DNA from: Corynebacterium sp. 13CS0277 | GTDB lineage: Bacteria > Actinomycetota > Actinomycetes > Mycobacteriales > Mycobacteriaceae | NCBI RefSeq assembly: GCF_002994655.1 | Contig: NZ_PPDL01000008.1 | Span: 1-64,000 of the forward strand | DNA: 64,000 bases | Reading direction: 5' to 3' | Shown: piece after piece, positions 37,979-47,422 of the stretch | How positions within the stretch are numbered: position 1 is the stretch's first letter | Layout: each line of letters starts with the position of its first letter | Notes under the pieces: generated by a model | Seen by the model: only the letters and a program-made list of their open reading frames with translations | Told to the model about the DNA's origin: nothing | Database searches by the model: none | Made by a program: the position numbers and the translations under genes

Positions 37979-38008
37979 AGAGTACCCGCTACCATACCGG
38001 AACGCCAA
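37979..38008 (-). promoter_or_regulatory. Probable rplU-rpmA promoter
   Basis: On the minus strand TTGGCG (38003-38008) and TACTCT (37979-37984) are spaced by 18 bp. The 349-bp gap between rne and rplU otherwise holds only the leader and the rne terminator. Confidence 0.5.
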
Positions 38009-38114
38009 ACTGTGCATTTTTGGCGCGTGTCGCAGACCGGCGGGCGCGGGCGAGTATGTACCCACAGTAGTCGCCCACCACAGGTGCGCGCGAACGCGCC
38101 CCCGGGGAGAGCAG

Positions 38115-38155
38115 AAGGCCACTGTGGGAGGCGCTGGGCGCTCCACAGTGGCCTT
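38115..38155 (-). terminator. rne terminator
   Basis: GGCCACTGTGG and CCACAGTGGCC form a perfect stem with an inner GGCGC/GCGCC element, 18 bp past the rne stop, followed on the minus strand by a TTCTGCTCT tract. Confidence 0.75.
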
Positions 38156-38172
38156 GCTCGGCGATCCTGCCG

Positions 38173-41100
38173 CTAGCTGGTGCTGCTACCGCGGCGGCGA
38201 CGCGGCGCCGGGGTCTCACCCGTGGCGGCGGCCTTGCGGCGGCCGCGGCGCGCGGGCGCCGGGGTGTCCTCCGCCGCCTGTGCGGGGGCGTCGGCGGCCT
38301 TGGTCACGCGCCGCCGGGTGCGGCGGGCAGGTGCCTTTTCTTCCGCCTCCGGCTGCGCGGCATCCTCTGCCGTGGATGCGGACTTAGTGCTCCGTGCCTT
38401 GGCGCGGGTGGCCTTCTTCGCCGGCGCGGCGGTGGTGTCACCGTCGGCGCTGCTGCGGCTGCGGCGGGTGCGCTTCGGGCGGGTGGCCTCCTGCGCAGGC
38501 TCGTCCTCGCCGGCGATGACAGCGGTGCTGAGATCGCTGGTGACTTCGACAACCTTGACGGCCCGGCGGCGGGTCGTCGTGGCAGCGGCCTTCTCGCCGG
38601 CGGCGCGGCGCCGCGTGCGACGCTTCGGCGCGTCCTCGGCAGCCTCCACCGGTGCGGCGTCCTCGGCGGGTGCGGCCGCAGTGGCGGCACGACCCCGGCG
38701 GCCGGCGCGCTGCGGCGGCTGCGCGGTGTCCTCGGTGGGCAGTTCCTCAGCGCTGAGGTCCTCACCCAGGGCGACAGCAGCGACGCGGCGACGGCGCGGC
38801 GTGGCCTGGGCGCCGGCCTTACGGCGGCGGGTGCGTGCGGCGGGTGCCTGGTCGGCCTCCGGCGCGGTCGCATCCTCGGCAGGGGCCTCCACGGCGGCGG
38901 GGGCCTCCGGGGTGGCCGTGCGCTTGCTGCGGCGGCTGCGGGTGGAGGCCGTCACGAACTCGTCGACGTCCTCACTCGTGGCATCCGGGTAGTCCTCCGG
39001 GCGCGGCGGGGTGTCACTCCGGCTGTTGCCGCGGGTGGCGCGCTTGCGGCGCGGGGAGGCCTCGAACGCGGCAAGAGCTTCCGCGTAGGTGGAGAACTCC
39101 AGGCCGGCGGCGGCCACATCCTGCTGCGGGTCTTCCGCCGGGGTGGCGTGCACCCGCACATCCACATCGGCGTCCTCGTTCGCCACGGCCGCGCCGGCGC
39201 GCTGCTTCGCGCCGCGACGGGACGCGCCACTGCGGCGACGGCGACCACGGGAACCTTCTGCCGGCTGCTCCTGCGCGGATGCTGCGGCCGCATCCTCGGC
39301 GAGGTGGTCGGCACCGCTCGGCTCGTCGGGGTCTTCCTCGTCGGCCACGGCCACGGCGGCCGCCGCGATCGCGGCGATCGCGTCCGCCGATTCCTCACCC
39401 ACGGGCGCCTCGTGCAGCTGGGCGGCACCGCGACGGCGCCGGCGACGGCGCGCGGAGGAGGACTCCTCCCCACGGGCGGGCGCGTCCGGCTGCTGGTTGT
39501 CGTCGTCGGCGACGATGCTGGCGGCCAGCGACTCGATCGCGGAGTCCACCTGCACGTCGCGCGCGGAGCCGCGGCCACGGCGCTCCTGCGGGGTGGTGTC
39601 CTCGGCGGCGGGCGCCTGCGTGCGCTGCTGCTCGGGGGCGTGCTCGCGCTCGTGGGAGCGTTCGTTGCGGCGCTTGCCCTTGGACTTGCCGCGCACGTGC
39701 CGCTCCGGGTCGTGGTGCTCCACCGGATCCTCGTGGATGACGATGCCGCGACCCTCGCAGGCCTCGCACTCGGTGGAGAAGGTCTCCACGAGGCCGGTGC
39801 CCAGCTTCTTCCGGGTCATCTGCACCAAGCCCAGGGAGGTCACCTCACTGACCTGGTGGCGGGTCCGGTCCCGGCCAAGGGCCTCGGTGAGGCGCCGCAG
39901 CACCAGGTCCTGGTTTTCGGGCAGCACCATGTCAATGAAGTCGACGACGATCATGCCGCCCATGTCACGCAGGCGCATCTGGCGGACGATTTCCTCCGCC
40001 GCCTCCAGGTTGTTCTTCGTCACCGTCTCTTCGAGGTTGCCGCCAGAACCGGTGAACTTGCCGGTGTTGACGTCGATGACCGTCATGGCTTCCGTGCGGT
40101 CGATGACGAGGGTGCCGCCGGACGGCAGCCACACCTTCCGCGACAGCGCCTTGTGCAGCTGCTCATCCAGCCGGTAGTAGGCGAAGACGTCCTTGCCGTC
40201 GTGCTCCTTCGGCTCGTAGCGGGTGAGCCGCTCCACAAGGTCGGGGGCGACGGACTTCACGTAGGCCGACACCGTGTTCCAGGCGCGGCGGCCTTCGACG
40301 ACGAGTTCCTCGAAGTCCTCGTTGAACAGGTCGCGGACGACCTTGACGAGCATGTCCGGCTCCTCGTAGAGGGCCACCGGGCCGGAGGTCTTCTCCTTCT
40401 TCAGCTCCGCAACACGGGTCTTGATGTCTTCCCACAGGCCGTGCAGGCGCAGCACATCGGCTTCAATGTCCTTCTCCGCCACGCCTTCCGCGGCGGTGCG
40501 GACGATCGCCCCACCGGACTTCGGCACCACGCCGCGCAGGATCTCCTTGAGGCGCTTGCGCTCCGGCTCGGGCAGCTTGCGGGAAATGCCGGCGTTCTTG
40601 CCGCCGGGGACATACACGAGGAAGCGGCCTGCGAGGCTGATCTGGGTCGTCAGCCGGGCGCCCTTCTGCCCCACCGGGTCCTTCGTCACCTGCACGAGCA
40701 CGTAGTCGCCCGCCTTGAGCGCCTGCTCAATCTTGCGGGAACGCCCACCTAGGCCGGTAGAACGCCAATCCACCTCACCAGCGTAGAGCACACCATTGCG
40801 GCCCTTGCCGATATCAATGAACGCGGCCTCCATCGACGCCAGCACGTTCTGCACGCGGCCGAGGTAGATGTTGCCCACGAGAGTGGCCTGCGTTTCGCTG
40901 GTCACGAAGTGCTCGACGAGCAGCCCGTCCTCCAGCACGCCGACCTGGGTGACCAGGCCCGGGTGGTCGGTGCGGCGGCGGTCGCGCACCACCATGGTGC
41001 GGTGCACCGACTCGCGGCGGGCGAGGAACTCCTCCTCGCTGAGCACGCGCTTCTCCCGGCCTTCCTTCCGGCGCTCGTTGCGTCGGCGGCGCTGGGCCTC

Positions 41101-42378
41101 CAGGCGGGTGGAGCCCTTGAAGCCCTTGGGCTCGGTGATGACCTCCACCTCGTCGTGCGTCGGCAGCGCCGGCGCAGCCGCAGCCTCCTCGGTAGCTGCT
41201 GCCGGGGCGGATGCCTCGGCCGCCACGTCCTCGGGGGTGTGCTCGGCGCCCTTGCCGCGGCTGGCGCCACGGCGGCCACGCCGACGGCGGCGGGGGCCGT
41301 CCTCGACGGCGTCCTCATCCTCAGCCGCCACGGCGGCCGGGGCGTCGGCGGCCGGGCTGTCGGCCGCGGGGGCGACGAACGTCGGCGGCTGGAACAGCGG
41401 GGCTGGGGCGTGCGCCTCGGCGAGCTGGCCGGCGGCCAGCTCCTCGTCCTCGGCGGCGCGGGCATCGTCCTCGAGCTCCGCTTCGCTGAGCACATCGCTG
41501 CGCCGGCCGGCGGGGACGAGTTTCTCGTCGACCTTCGCCTCGATCTGCTGGATCTCGTTGGCGACGTTCTTCTCTACCCGCTGGCGGATCTTGTCCTCCC
41601 CTGCGGCGGGTACAGCCTCCGCGACGTGTGCGTCGACGAGGAGGGAGTCGAGCAGGCGCTCGGCTTCCGCAGTGGACAGGGTCGACTGGGCGACCTTGAC
41701 CAGGCCCACCACGTCGAGGGCGGCGATGACGTCCTTCGAGGGCACGCCCAGCTGCTTCGCCAGGGCGTGCACGCGGATCTTCGCCCCGAGCTGCGTGCGG
41801 TCGTAGGTCTCGGCGGCCAGCTGCAGCGGGGTGCGCTCCACGGCGGGGGCGGCAGCGGTCGCAGCCGCCTTCTTCCGCACAGTCTTCTTCGGGGCAGCCT
41901 TCTTCGGCGCCGCTGGAGCGGTGGCCTTGGCTGCGGGCGCGGTCTTCTTCGTGGCCGTCTTCTTGGCGGCCTTCTTCGGCGCTGCGGCAGTGATCGAGCC
42001 GGTCTTCGCCGCCGGCGAGGCCTTCCGGGTCCGCTTGGTGGCCTTCTTCTCCGGGACGACGACCTCGACGACGGGTGCGGAGCTCTCGGCCGCGGCAGCC
42101 TTCGTCGCCTTCGCAGTGCTCGGGGCGGCCTTCGTGGCCGCCTTCTTCGTCGTCTTCGCGGTCGTCTTCTTGGCTGCCTTCTTCGCCGGGGTCTTCTTCT
42201 GCGCGCCGGCACGCGTGCGGCCGCCGCGCGGCGACAGCTCCGCGGCGACCTCGGCGCCGATCTCGGCGGCCGGGGCCTGCGAGGCTGCCGGAGTGGATGC
42301 CGCAGCCTTCCGGCTGCGGGTGCGACTACGGCCCTTGGAGGCCTCGTCGGATGTCGATGTACGAGTGGTCTCAGCCAC
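38173..42378 (-). CDS. rne: Ribonuclease E/G with an IF-2 N-terminal-like domain
   Basis: A 1,401-residue endoribonuclease for mRNA decay and rRNA maturation. Residues 1-180 are Ala/Lys/Thr-rich (histone H1-like KKAAKKT repeats). Residues 186-250 form an IF-2 N-terminal-like domain (KIRVHALAKQLGVPSKDVI). An acidic linker reaches about 460. The catalytic core (about 480-880) has an S1 domain (VGNIYLGRVQNVLASMEAAF), catalytic Asp769 (IDVNTG) and Asp813 (VVDFIDM), equivalent to E. coli D303/D346, and the Zn-link CEAC at 871-874 that joins dimers into tetramers. The last 500 residues are Ala/Arg/Glu low-complexity. Start GTG 42378 has AAGGAG 7 nt upstream; the open frame upstream is not coding. 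Confidence 0.95.
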   Translation of the reverse strand: MAETTRTSTSDEASKGRSRTRSRKAAASTPAASQAPAAEIGAEVAAELSPRGGRTRAGAQKKTPAKKAAKKTTAKTTKKAATKAAPSTAKATKAAAAESSAPVVEVVVPEKKATKRTRKASPAAKTGSITAAAPKKAAKKTATKKTAPAAKATAPAAPKKAAPKKTVRKKAAATAAAPAVERTPLQLAAETYDRTQLGAKIRVHALAKQLGVPSKDVIAALDVVGLVKVAQSTLSTAEAERLLDSLLVDAHVAEAVPAAGEDKIRQRVEKNVANEIQQIEAKVDEKLVPAGRRSDVLSEAELEDDARAAEDEELAAGQLAEAHAPAPLFQPPTFVAPAADSPAADAPAAVAAEDEDAVEDGPRRRRRGRRGASRGKGAEHTPEDVAAEASAPAAATEEAAAAPALPTHDEVEVITEPKGFKGSTRLEAQRRRRNERRKEGREKRVLSEEEFLARRESVHRTMVVRDRRRTDHPGLVTQVGVLEDGLLVEHFVTSETQATLVGNIYLGRVQNVLASMEAAFIDIGKGRNGVLYAGEVDWRSTGLGGRSRKIEQALKAGDYVLVQVTKDPVGQKGARLTTQISLAGRFLVYVPGGKNAGISRKLPEPERKRLKEILRGVVPKSGGAIVRTAAEGVAEKDIEADVLRLHGLWEDIKTRVAELKKEKTSGPVALYEEPDMLVKVVRDLFNEDFEELVVEGRRAWNTVSAYVKSVAPDLVERLTRYEPKEHDGKDVFAYYRLDEQLHKALSRKVWLPSGGTLVIDRTEAMTVIDVNTGKFTGSGGNLEETVTKNNLEAAEEIVRQMRLRDMGGMIVVDFIDMVLPENQDLVLRRLTEALGRDRTRHQVSEVTSLGLVQMTRKKLGTGLVETFSTECEACEGRGIVIHEDPVEHHDPERHVRGKSKGKRRNERSHEREHAPEQQRTQAPAAEDTTPQERRGRGSARDVQVDSAIESLAASIVADDDNQQPDAPARGEESSSARRRRRRRGAAQLHEAPVGEESADAIAAIAAAAVAVADEEDPDEPSGADHLAEDAAAASAQEQPAEGSRGRRRRSGASRRGAKQRAGAAVANEDADVDVRVHATPAEDPQQDVAAAGLEFSTYAEALAAFEASPRRKRATRGNSRSDTPPRPEDYPDATSEDVDEFVTASTRSRRSKRTATPEAPAAVEAPAEDATAPEADQAPAARTRRRKAGAQATPRRRRVAAVALGEDLSAEELPTEDTAQPPQRAGRRGRAATAAAPAEDAAPVEAAEDAPKRRTRRRAAGEKAAATTTRRRAVKVVEVTSDLSTAVIAGEDEPAQEATRPKRTRRSRSSADGDTTAAPAKKATRAKARSTKSASTAEDAAQPEAEEKAPARRTRRRVTKAADAPAQAAEDTPAPARRGRRKAAATGETPAPRRRRGSSTS

Positions 42379-43281
42379 GAAAAATCTCCTTGATGAGAGC
42401 ACCGCCGCGCACCCGATACAGCTCGGGGCCTGCGCGTGACGTGCGCCGCCTCCTGGGGCTCGGGTATGCACACCTCGCGAGCTCCACACAGGGACAACGA
42501 CAGCACGGCCGCCTCCACGTGTCCCGTCGAGGTGATACTCGAAGGGACATGTGGGGCGCAGCCCAGCGTGACAAGTGGCCCACCACAGGCCGGGTTTCTT
42601 GTGAACGCACCCCGCGAACAACGCTGGGGTGTCGGCGCGCCCCTCCACGGGGGCGCTGGTGCACGGTCGGCGGGCTGCGCGACATTCGCGCGCCCACGGG
42701 TGATGTGCACCGAATGAGGGGGCTTCCCGCGATGACGCGGGAACGCTATGAAAATGTCACAAGGGGATAAAAGAAACCTGGCGAGAACACACTCGCATGC
42801 ACCATGTGGTGGCACTCGCACGCACGGCGCGGGACCGGTGCACACCAGGCCAAGCCACACGGGGCTGGGGTGTGTCACGGGTGATGCGCGCCCAGGGGCG
42901 GGCGGTGCGGGGCACTGCGCGAACCTGATGTTCGCGGGCAGCGCCACGGAATAAAAAGAATCAGTAATGAACGTATGCAGTTGTAGACACGTTCCCACCT
43001 GTCGCCGCAGCTGCACACTGTGCCGCACGACAACGTCGGCGGTGGGGGTGCCCATGAATGGGGTGAATCGGATCGTCCGGAGGTGCCGCACGCAACCTGA
43101 GAGATCTGCTTCCTGCGTCGACCACGCCCGAACTTCACGGGCGCGGAGCGCAGAGGCATCCACGGGTTGGCATGCCGGCACACGGGTCCTGCCGTCCTAT
43201 TGTTCCACACTGCACTCCCCCACACGACACCCCGCCCGCCTGCGCCCGGCGCGCGTCAGCTCGCACGCAGCCCCATCCACC

Positions 43282-43337
43282 CCGTCACGTGACGGCACAC
43301 AGGGGGCCCGCCACCCCGCGCGGGAGCGTCACGTGAC
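43282..43337. repeat. Two GTCACGTGAC palindromes 44 bp apart
   Basis: Perfect 10-bp palindromes at 43284-43293 (extended to CCGTCACGTGACGG) and 43328-43337. Centre-to-centre spacing of 44 bp is about four helical turns. They lie 200-250 bp upstream of the membrane-protein/winged-helix operon and look like paired operators. Confidence 0.5.
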
Positions 43338-43527
43338 CGGCCGGGGCGGACGCACGCACGGCCGCACCATGGACGCCACCACACACAGAAACGACGGCAT
43401 GTTTTCCGCCGGGGCAAGTATGCGACCGCCGGAGGAGACAGAATGTATGCGCCATCGCCGCATGCCAGGCCGCCATATATGGATGTTTCTTCGCGCCCGG
43501 AGGTGGCACGGGCGCGCCCACCTCACC

Positions 43528-43533
43528 TACACT
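43528..43533 (+). promoter_or_regulatory. Possible -10 of a leaderless transcript
   Basis: TACACT ends 7 nt before the ATG at 43541, and no ribosome-binding site lies between. Confidence 0.4.
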
Positions 43534-43540
43534 TGCCAGT

Positions 43541-44089
43541 ATGGAAAACAACGAGGATCTGCAGTCCACTCCGAGCACGCAGCCCACGGACCAGCCCTCC
43601 CCGGAGGAGGCGCGCGCACTCCTCGCGGACGTCGAGCACACCACCGCGCACACCCGCACCCGTGTGGCCGGCCTCAACCGCTGGTTACTCAGCCCCCTGG
43701 GTGCTGCCACCACCGCGGTGGCGGGGGCCGCGACGGCGGCCATCATGATCTACGCCTCGCAGGCCCTGCTCATTGCCTTCATCGGCGTCTGCGTCGTCGC
43801 CGCTGTCGTCCCGGCAGTGCTGCTGAGCCGGGGAGGCACCCGCGCCGCCTCCCGCAGCCCCCTGCCCGGCACCCCGGAGGAGGCCGCCACCCGGATGCGC
43901 CCCGCTGAGATGTGGACGATGGCGGCGTTTTTCCTCTCCCTCGCGCTCACGAACACGGTGCGCATGCAGGAGGGCAGCACGAAGCACATCGCCGCAGTCA
44001 TCCTCGCGCTCGTGTGCGGGGCGGCAACCGCCGGCTACATGCGCGCGAGCATCGCCCGCACCTACCCCGTGGAGGAGGCGACCCGGTGA
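43541..44089 (+). CDS. Small four-helix membrane protein of unknown function
   Basis: A 182-residue protein. A polar Thr/Pro/Glu-rich N-terminus (1-48) is followed by two close hydrophobic segments (about 50-72 and 75-95), a short loop, and two more (about 122-142 and 146-165). I do not recognise a named family. Its stop codon overlaps the start of a winged-helix regulator by 4 bp (GTGA), so the two are translated together; small regulator plus membrane protein pairs of this kind are common in actinobacteria. Confidence 0.8.
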   Translation: MENNEDLQSTPSTQPTDQPSPEEARALLADVEHTTAHTRTRVAGLNRWLLSPLGAATTAVAGAATAAIMIYASQALLIAFIGVCVVAAVVPAVLLSRGGTRAASRSPLPGTPEEAATRMRPAEMWTMAAFFLSLALTNTVRMQEGSTKHIAAVILALVCGAATAGYMRASIARTYPVEEATR

Positions 44090-44430
44090 CGCCCCCGACG
44101 GCCGCCTTTGACCCGGCGATTCACCCCATCGCACGCCTGCGGATCTGTGCCGCACTCGCGGCGGCGCGCGCCACCCAATACCAGCGGGAATGCAAGTTCC
44201 AGGCCCTGATCGACGCCACGGGGTTGTCGGCGTCGGCGTTGTCGAAGAACCTCAGCGCGCTGGAGGAGTTGGGCTACGTCAGCCGGGTGCGCGAATATGG
44301 CTCCACCCGCGCGAAAGATAGCGTGTGGGTCTCGCTGACCCCGGCAGGGCTGCGCGCTTTTGAGGCCCACATGGCCGCCCTGCGGGAACTCAGCGGCGCG
44401 GCCACAACCACCCCCTCCCCCAAGGGCTAA
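44086..44430 (+). CDS. Winged-helix transcriptional regulator (HTH_34 / MarR-like)
   Basis: A 114-residue protein. HPIARLRICAALAAA leads into a helix-turn-helix (FQALIDATGLSASALSKNLSALEELGYVSR) and a wing (STRAKDSVWVSLTPAGLRAFEAH), as in the winged-helix DNA-binding family PF13601. GTG 44086 overlaps the upstream stop. It may regulate its own operon; the paired palindromes upstream are the obvious candidate sites. Confidence 0.85.
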   Translation: MTPPTAAFDPAIHPIARLRICAALAAARATQYQRECKFQALIDATGLSASALSKNLSALEELGYVSRVREYGSTRAKDSVWVSLTPAGLRAFEAHMAALRELSGAATTTPSPKG

Positions 44431-44464
44431 CCCGGGCCGCGCCGCGGACGGCGGCACAAGGCCT

Positions 44465-45457
44465 TTAGCGCTCGCCTGCCTGCAGGGCCTGCGGCTGCCG
44501 GCCCGCCCGGCGCGCGAGCTCCAGCTCCACGAGCCCGCAGACGGCCGCCGCGGTCGGCACCTGCACCCCGGCCCGGGCGGCCATCCGCACCACCGCCGGC
44601 AGCTGCGCATCGAACTCGCAGGGCAGCCCGTCGAGGAAGTCGCGCTGCATCGACGTCGTGGAGCTCGGATCCAAGCCTTCCGCGAACCGTACCGTGGCCG
44701 CCACCGCATCCTCCGCCAGCGGGACCCCGCAGGCCCGGCCGGTGCGGGCGACCTCGTCGATGAGGGCGATGAACTGCTCCCGCAGGCCACCATCGGCGCG
44801 CCCCGCCAGGAGGACTCCCAGGCGGGCGCGGGCCGCGCAGCCCAGCGCCCCGAAGGTGGCGACGAACATGGCCTTCATCCACACGTCGACCAGGATGTCC
44901 TCCCTGTACTCCCCGCCCATGTCTGCGACGTGAAAGGCGTCCATGAGCCGCCGGGCGGCGGCGCGCGCCGCCTGCCCCGTGCCGGGCAGCGGCCCGACGG
45001 TGAGGCTGAGCGGGCCCGGCAGGAACGCCACCTCGGCGGGCGCCTGGTAGTGCATGAACCCCCGCACCACCCCGGGGATGACCCAGTGCTCCCCGGGGGT
45101 CGTCGGCCACACCGTTCCCAGTGCGTCCGCGATGCGCCCGGGGGCTTCCACCGAGTTCTGGGTGAGGACCACCGGCAGCGGCTCCACCCCATCGAACACC
45201 CCGGAGGCCACCACGTTCTCCCCGAGCGCTTTCGTCGCGAGGATCACGCACTCGGGGCGGTCGACCTCCGCGAGGGTGGCGACCGTCGGGATTCGATAGG
45301 TGGCGGTCTCACCGAGGTCGGTGAAGGTGAGCCCCTGGCGTTGCAGGCGCTCCAGGGTGGTTCCGCGGGCGATGAACGTGACCTCGTGTCCGGCGGCACT
45401 GAGCCGGGCGCCGAAGGTGCCGCCGACGGCACCGGCGCCAACAATTGCGATTCTCAT
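44465..45457 (-). CDS. Ketopantoate reductase (ApbA/PanE) family protein
   Basis: About 330 residues. A Rossmann fold opens with MRIAIVGAGAVGGTFGARL, followed by IARGTTLERLQRQGL and the LATKA lysine motif; the C-terminal ApbA_C helices contain DVWMKAMFVATFGALG. The family reduces 2-ketopantoate to pantoate with NADPH, but many members act on other 2-keto acids. The start may be ATG 45457 or the ATG four codons upstream (45469). It lies 42 bp after the fused ABC permease on the same strand and is probably the last gene of that operon, which makes a role linked to the transported compound worth considering. No other pantothenate gene is near. Confidence 0.8.
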   Translation of the reverse strand: MRIAIVGAGAVGGTFGARLSAAGHEVTFIARGTTLERLQRQGLTFTDLGETATYRIPTVATLAEVDRPECVILATKALGENVVASGVFDGVEPLPVVLTQNSVEAPGRIADALGTVWPTTPGEHWVIPGVVRGFMHYQAPAEVAFLPGPLSLTVGPLPGTGQAARAAARRLMDAFHVADMGGEYREDILVDVWMKAMFVATFGALGCAARARLGVLLAGRADGGLREQFIALIDEVARTGRACGVPLAEDAVAATVRFAEGLDPSSTTSMQRDFLDGLPCEFDAQLPAVVRMAARAGVQVPTAAAVCGLVELELARRAGRQPQALQAGER

Positions 45458-45499
45458 GCGCTCCAGCATAAGAATCAGTGCCCTCCGCGCGCGGCGCGA

Positions 45500-47326
45500 C
45501 TACCCCCGCGCCGCCCCTGTGGCCTTGGCGCCCGCGCGGCGACGCTGAAGCGTGAGGTCCGTATCGGTCGCCAGGGCTGCGGCCACGCCAAGCAGGATGA
45601 GCAGCACCGTCGGGGTCGCCATGACCCAGGGGGCGCGCTCCACGTAGCGGATCGACTCGCTGAGCACCACACCCCACTCGGGGGAATCGTGGGCGGCCCC
45701 CACACCTAGGAACCCCAGGCCCGCCAGTGCGAGCGCGTTGTGCGCCACCCGGGAGGCGGCGTGCCGGACGACCGCCGGCACGACCGTCGGCAGCAGATGC
45801 ACACCGACCAGCCGCGCCCGCGAGGCGCCCGCCAGGCGGGCCCACTGGTAGTAGCCGGTCGTCTTCGTTTCCGCGACGACGGTGGCGGCGTGCGCGGCCA
45901 AAGGAATCCAGCCGACGAGCACCACGGCGTGGGCCGCGGTGACCAAGGAACCGCCGAAAATGCCCGCGAGCACCAGCCCGAGGAGCACCGCCGGCAGCGC
46001 GTTGAGCGCGTCACCGACCTGCGCGGCCCAGCGGCCCGACAGGCCCAGCACGATCCCCACCACCGCGCACACCGCCGTCACGGCCACGGCCGTGCCGATG
46101 GTGTACACCGCGCCGTGCGCCACCCGCGCCCACACATCCCGGCCCAGCTGATCCGCGCCCAGCGGCAACGCCAAGCTCGGGGGCGCGAGTCGCTGCCCGG
46201 GGGTAATCACCACCGGGCGGGCAAGCCCCGCCAACACGAGAAGCAGCGGCAGCAGCACCGCCACGAGGGGTACCAGGCCGCGGGGCTTGGCGTGCACCCG
46301 GGCGGCCGAGGTTTCCGTATCGCTGCCCACCAGCGGGGCCAACACCAGCTGGCGCACCAGGTGCGCCACCATGCCGGCCGCCACCCCAATGACCACCACG
46401 GTGAGCAGCACCACCTGCAGCACCGGCAGATCCTGGTTGACGGCCGCCCGCAGCGCGGTGGAACCAAAGCCCCGCATCCCGAAGGTGTTCTCCACCAGCA
46501 CGGTGGAGGCCAGCAAGCCCGCGAAGAACAACACCACGAGCGGGGCCATGGTGGCCGCCGTGCGGGCCATGATGGCCCGGGCGGTGCGCCGGGCGCTCAC
46601 CCCATTGAGCCGCCAACTGTCCACCCAGGTCTCCGCGGCGACCCCATCAATCGTGATGAGCGCGACGCGGCCCAACAGGCCCGCGGAAGGAATCGCCAGC
46701 GCCAGCACCGGCAGGGCGCTTAACCCCGTGACGGGGAACCATCGCACTTTCAGCGCAAAGGTCACCAGCAGCACGACGGCCAGCACGAACTCCGGCACCG
46801 AGCCCAGCACCGCCATCGCCGTGACATCGACAGCCCCACCGCGGCGGCCGTGGCGGCGCACCACCCGCAGCAGCCGCGGCAACGCCAGCACATAGGCGAG
46901 GATGACGGCCACGAGGGTCGCGAGCGCCGCCACAGTCAACGACAGTGGCAACCCCTCCCATGCGATGGCGGCCGCACTGCGACCCTTGTTCACCCAGCTC
47001 GTGCCGAAGTCGAAGGTGAGTGCCCGCCCCATCGACTCCCAGGGGGTCTGCGGCAGATCCAGCTCCGTGCGGATCGCCTCCAGCACCACCGGGTCGGGGG
47101 CGCGCTCCGCCTCGCGGGCGCGGAACACCGCCATCGCCGGATCACGGTCGCCGATCCAGGGAAACAGCGCCGCCAACAGCACGCTGCACACCACGAGGCA
47201 GACAGCGACCGCGACCTGCGGCAGGCTCCGTCGCAGCGCACGCGCCACACCACCTGCCCCGGCCACCCGGGTGGGCGCAGACGAGGAAGGAGACGCGGTC
47301 GGGGCGGCAGGGGCGGCGGTGTTCAT
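45500..47326 (-). CDS. Fused ABC transporter permease (DppB-DppC / NikB-NikC type)
   Basis: A 608-residue protein made of two complete permease domains of the peptide/nickel ABC importer family. The first half (about 30-345) has an EAA loop near DSWRLNGVSARRTARAIMAR and the NTFGMRGFGSTALRAAVNQD segment of DppB-like subunits. The second (about 365-600) has PLGADQLGRDVWARVAHGA and the EAA loop ARLAGASRARLVGVHLLPT of DppC-like subunits. Normally these are two proteins forming a heterodimer. ATG 47326 has no clear ribosome-binding site. The binding protein is encoded upstream beyond a hairpin, the ATPases further upstream. Confidence 0.92.
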   Translation of the reverse strand: MNTAAPAAPTASPSSSAPTRVAGAGGVARALRRSLPQVAVAVCLVVCSVLLAALFPWIGDRDPAMAVFRAREAERAPDPVVLEAIRTELDLPQTPWESMGRALTFDFGTSWVNKGRSAAAIAWEGLPLSLTVAALATLVAVILAYVLALPRLLRVVRRHGRRGGAVDVTAMAVLGSVPEFVLAVVLLVTFALKVRWFPVTGLSALPVLALAIPSAGLLGRVALITIDGVAAETWVDSWRLNGVSARRTARAIMARTAATMAPLVVLFFAGLLASTVLVENTFGMRGFGSTALRAAVNQDLPVLQVVLLTVVVIGVAAGMVAHLVRQLVLAPLVGSDTETSAARVHAKPRGLVPLVAVLLPLLLVLAGLARPVVITPGQRLAPPSLALPLGADQLGRDVWARVAHGAVYTIGTAVAVTAVCAVVGIVLGLSGRWAAQVGDALNALPAVLLGLVLAGIFGGSLVTAAHAVVLVGWIPLAAHAATVVAETKTTGYYQWARLAGASRARLVGVHLLPTVVPAVVRHAASRVAHNALALAGLGFLGVGAAHDSPEWGVVLSESIRYVERAPWVMATPTVLLILLGVAAALATDTDLTLQRRRAGAKATGAARG

Positions 47327-47422
47327 AGGCGACACCCGCAGGTGGTGGGAGGAAACCACCCCGCGCCCGGGCGTGCGGGGCACCCGGACGCGGGGAGCGT
47401 CGACGATGACGTCGACACGGCA

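Larger units (their letters stand above)
42379..43540. other. 1.16-kb intergenic region without a supported gene
   Basis: The longest gap in the window, between rne and a + strand membrane protein gene. It must carry the rne promoter at its left end. Open frames on both strands lack ribosome-binding sites and domains. It contains the paired GTCACGTGAC palindromes described separately and a CCATATATGG palindrome at 43473-43482. No RNA gene was recognised. Confidence 0.5.

Noticed and set aside
42379..42648. Longer N-terminus for RNase E
   Set aside because: GTG 42378 has an ideal AAGGAG, and the upstream frame shows no similarity.
43473..43482. CCATATATGG palindrome as an operator
   Set aside because: A single short AT palindrome without a partner or known regulator; could be chance.
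44465..45457. Opine dehydrogenase of a staphylopine-like pathway
   Set aside because: The fold signatures are ApbA/PanE, not the opine dehydrogenase family, and no nicotianamine-synthase-like gene is near.
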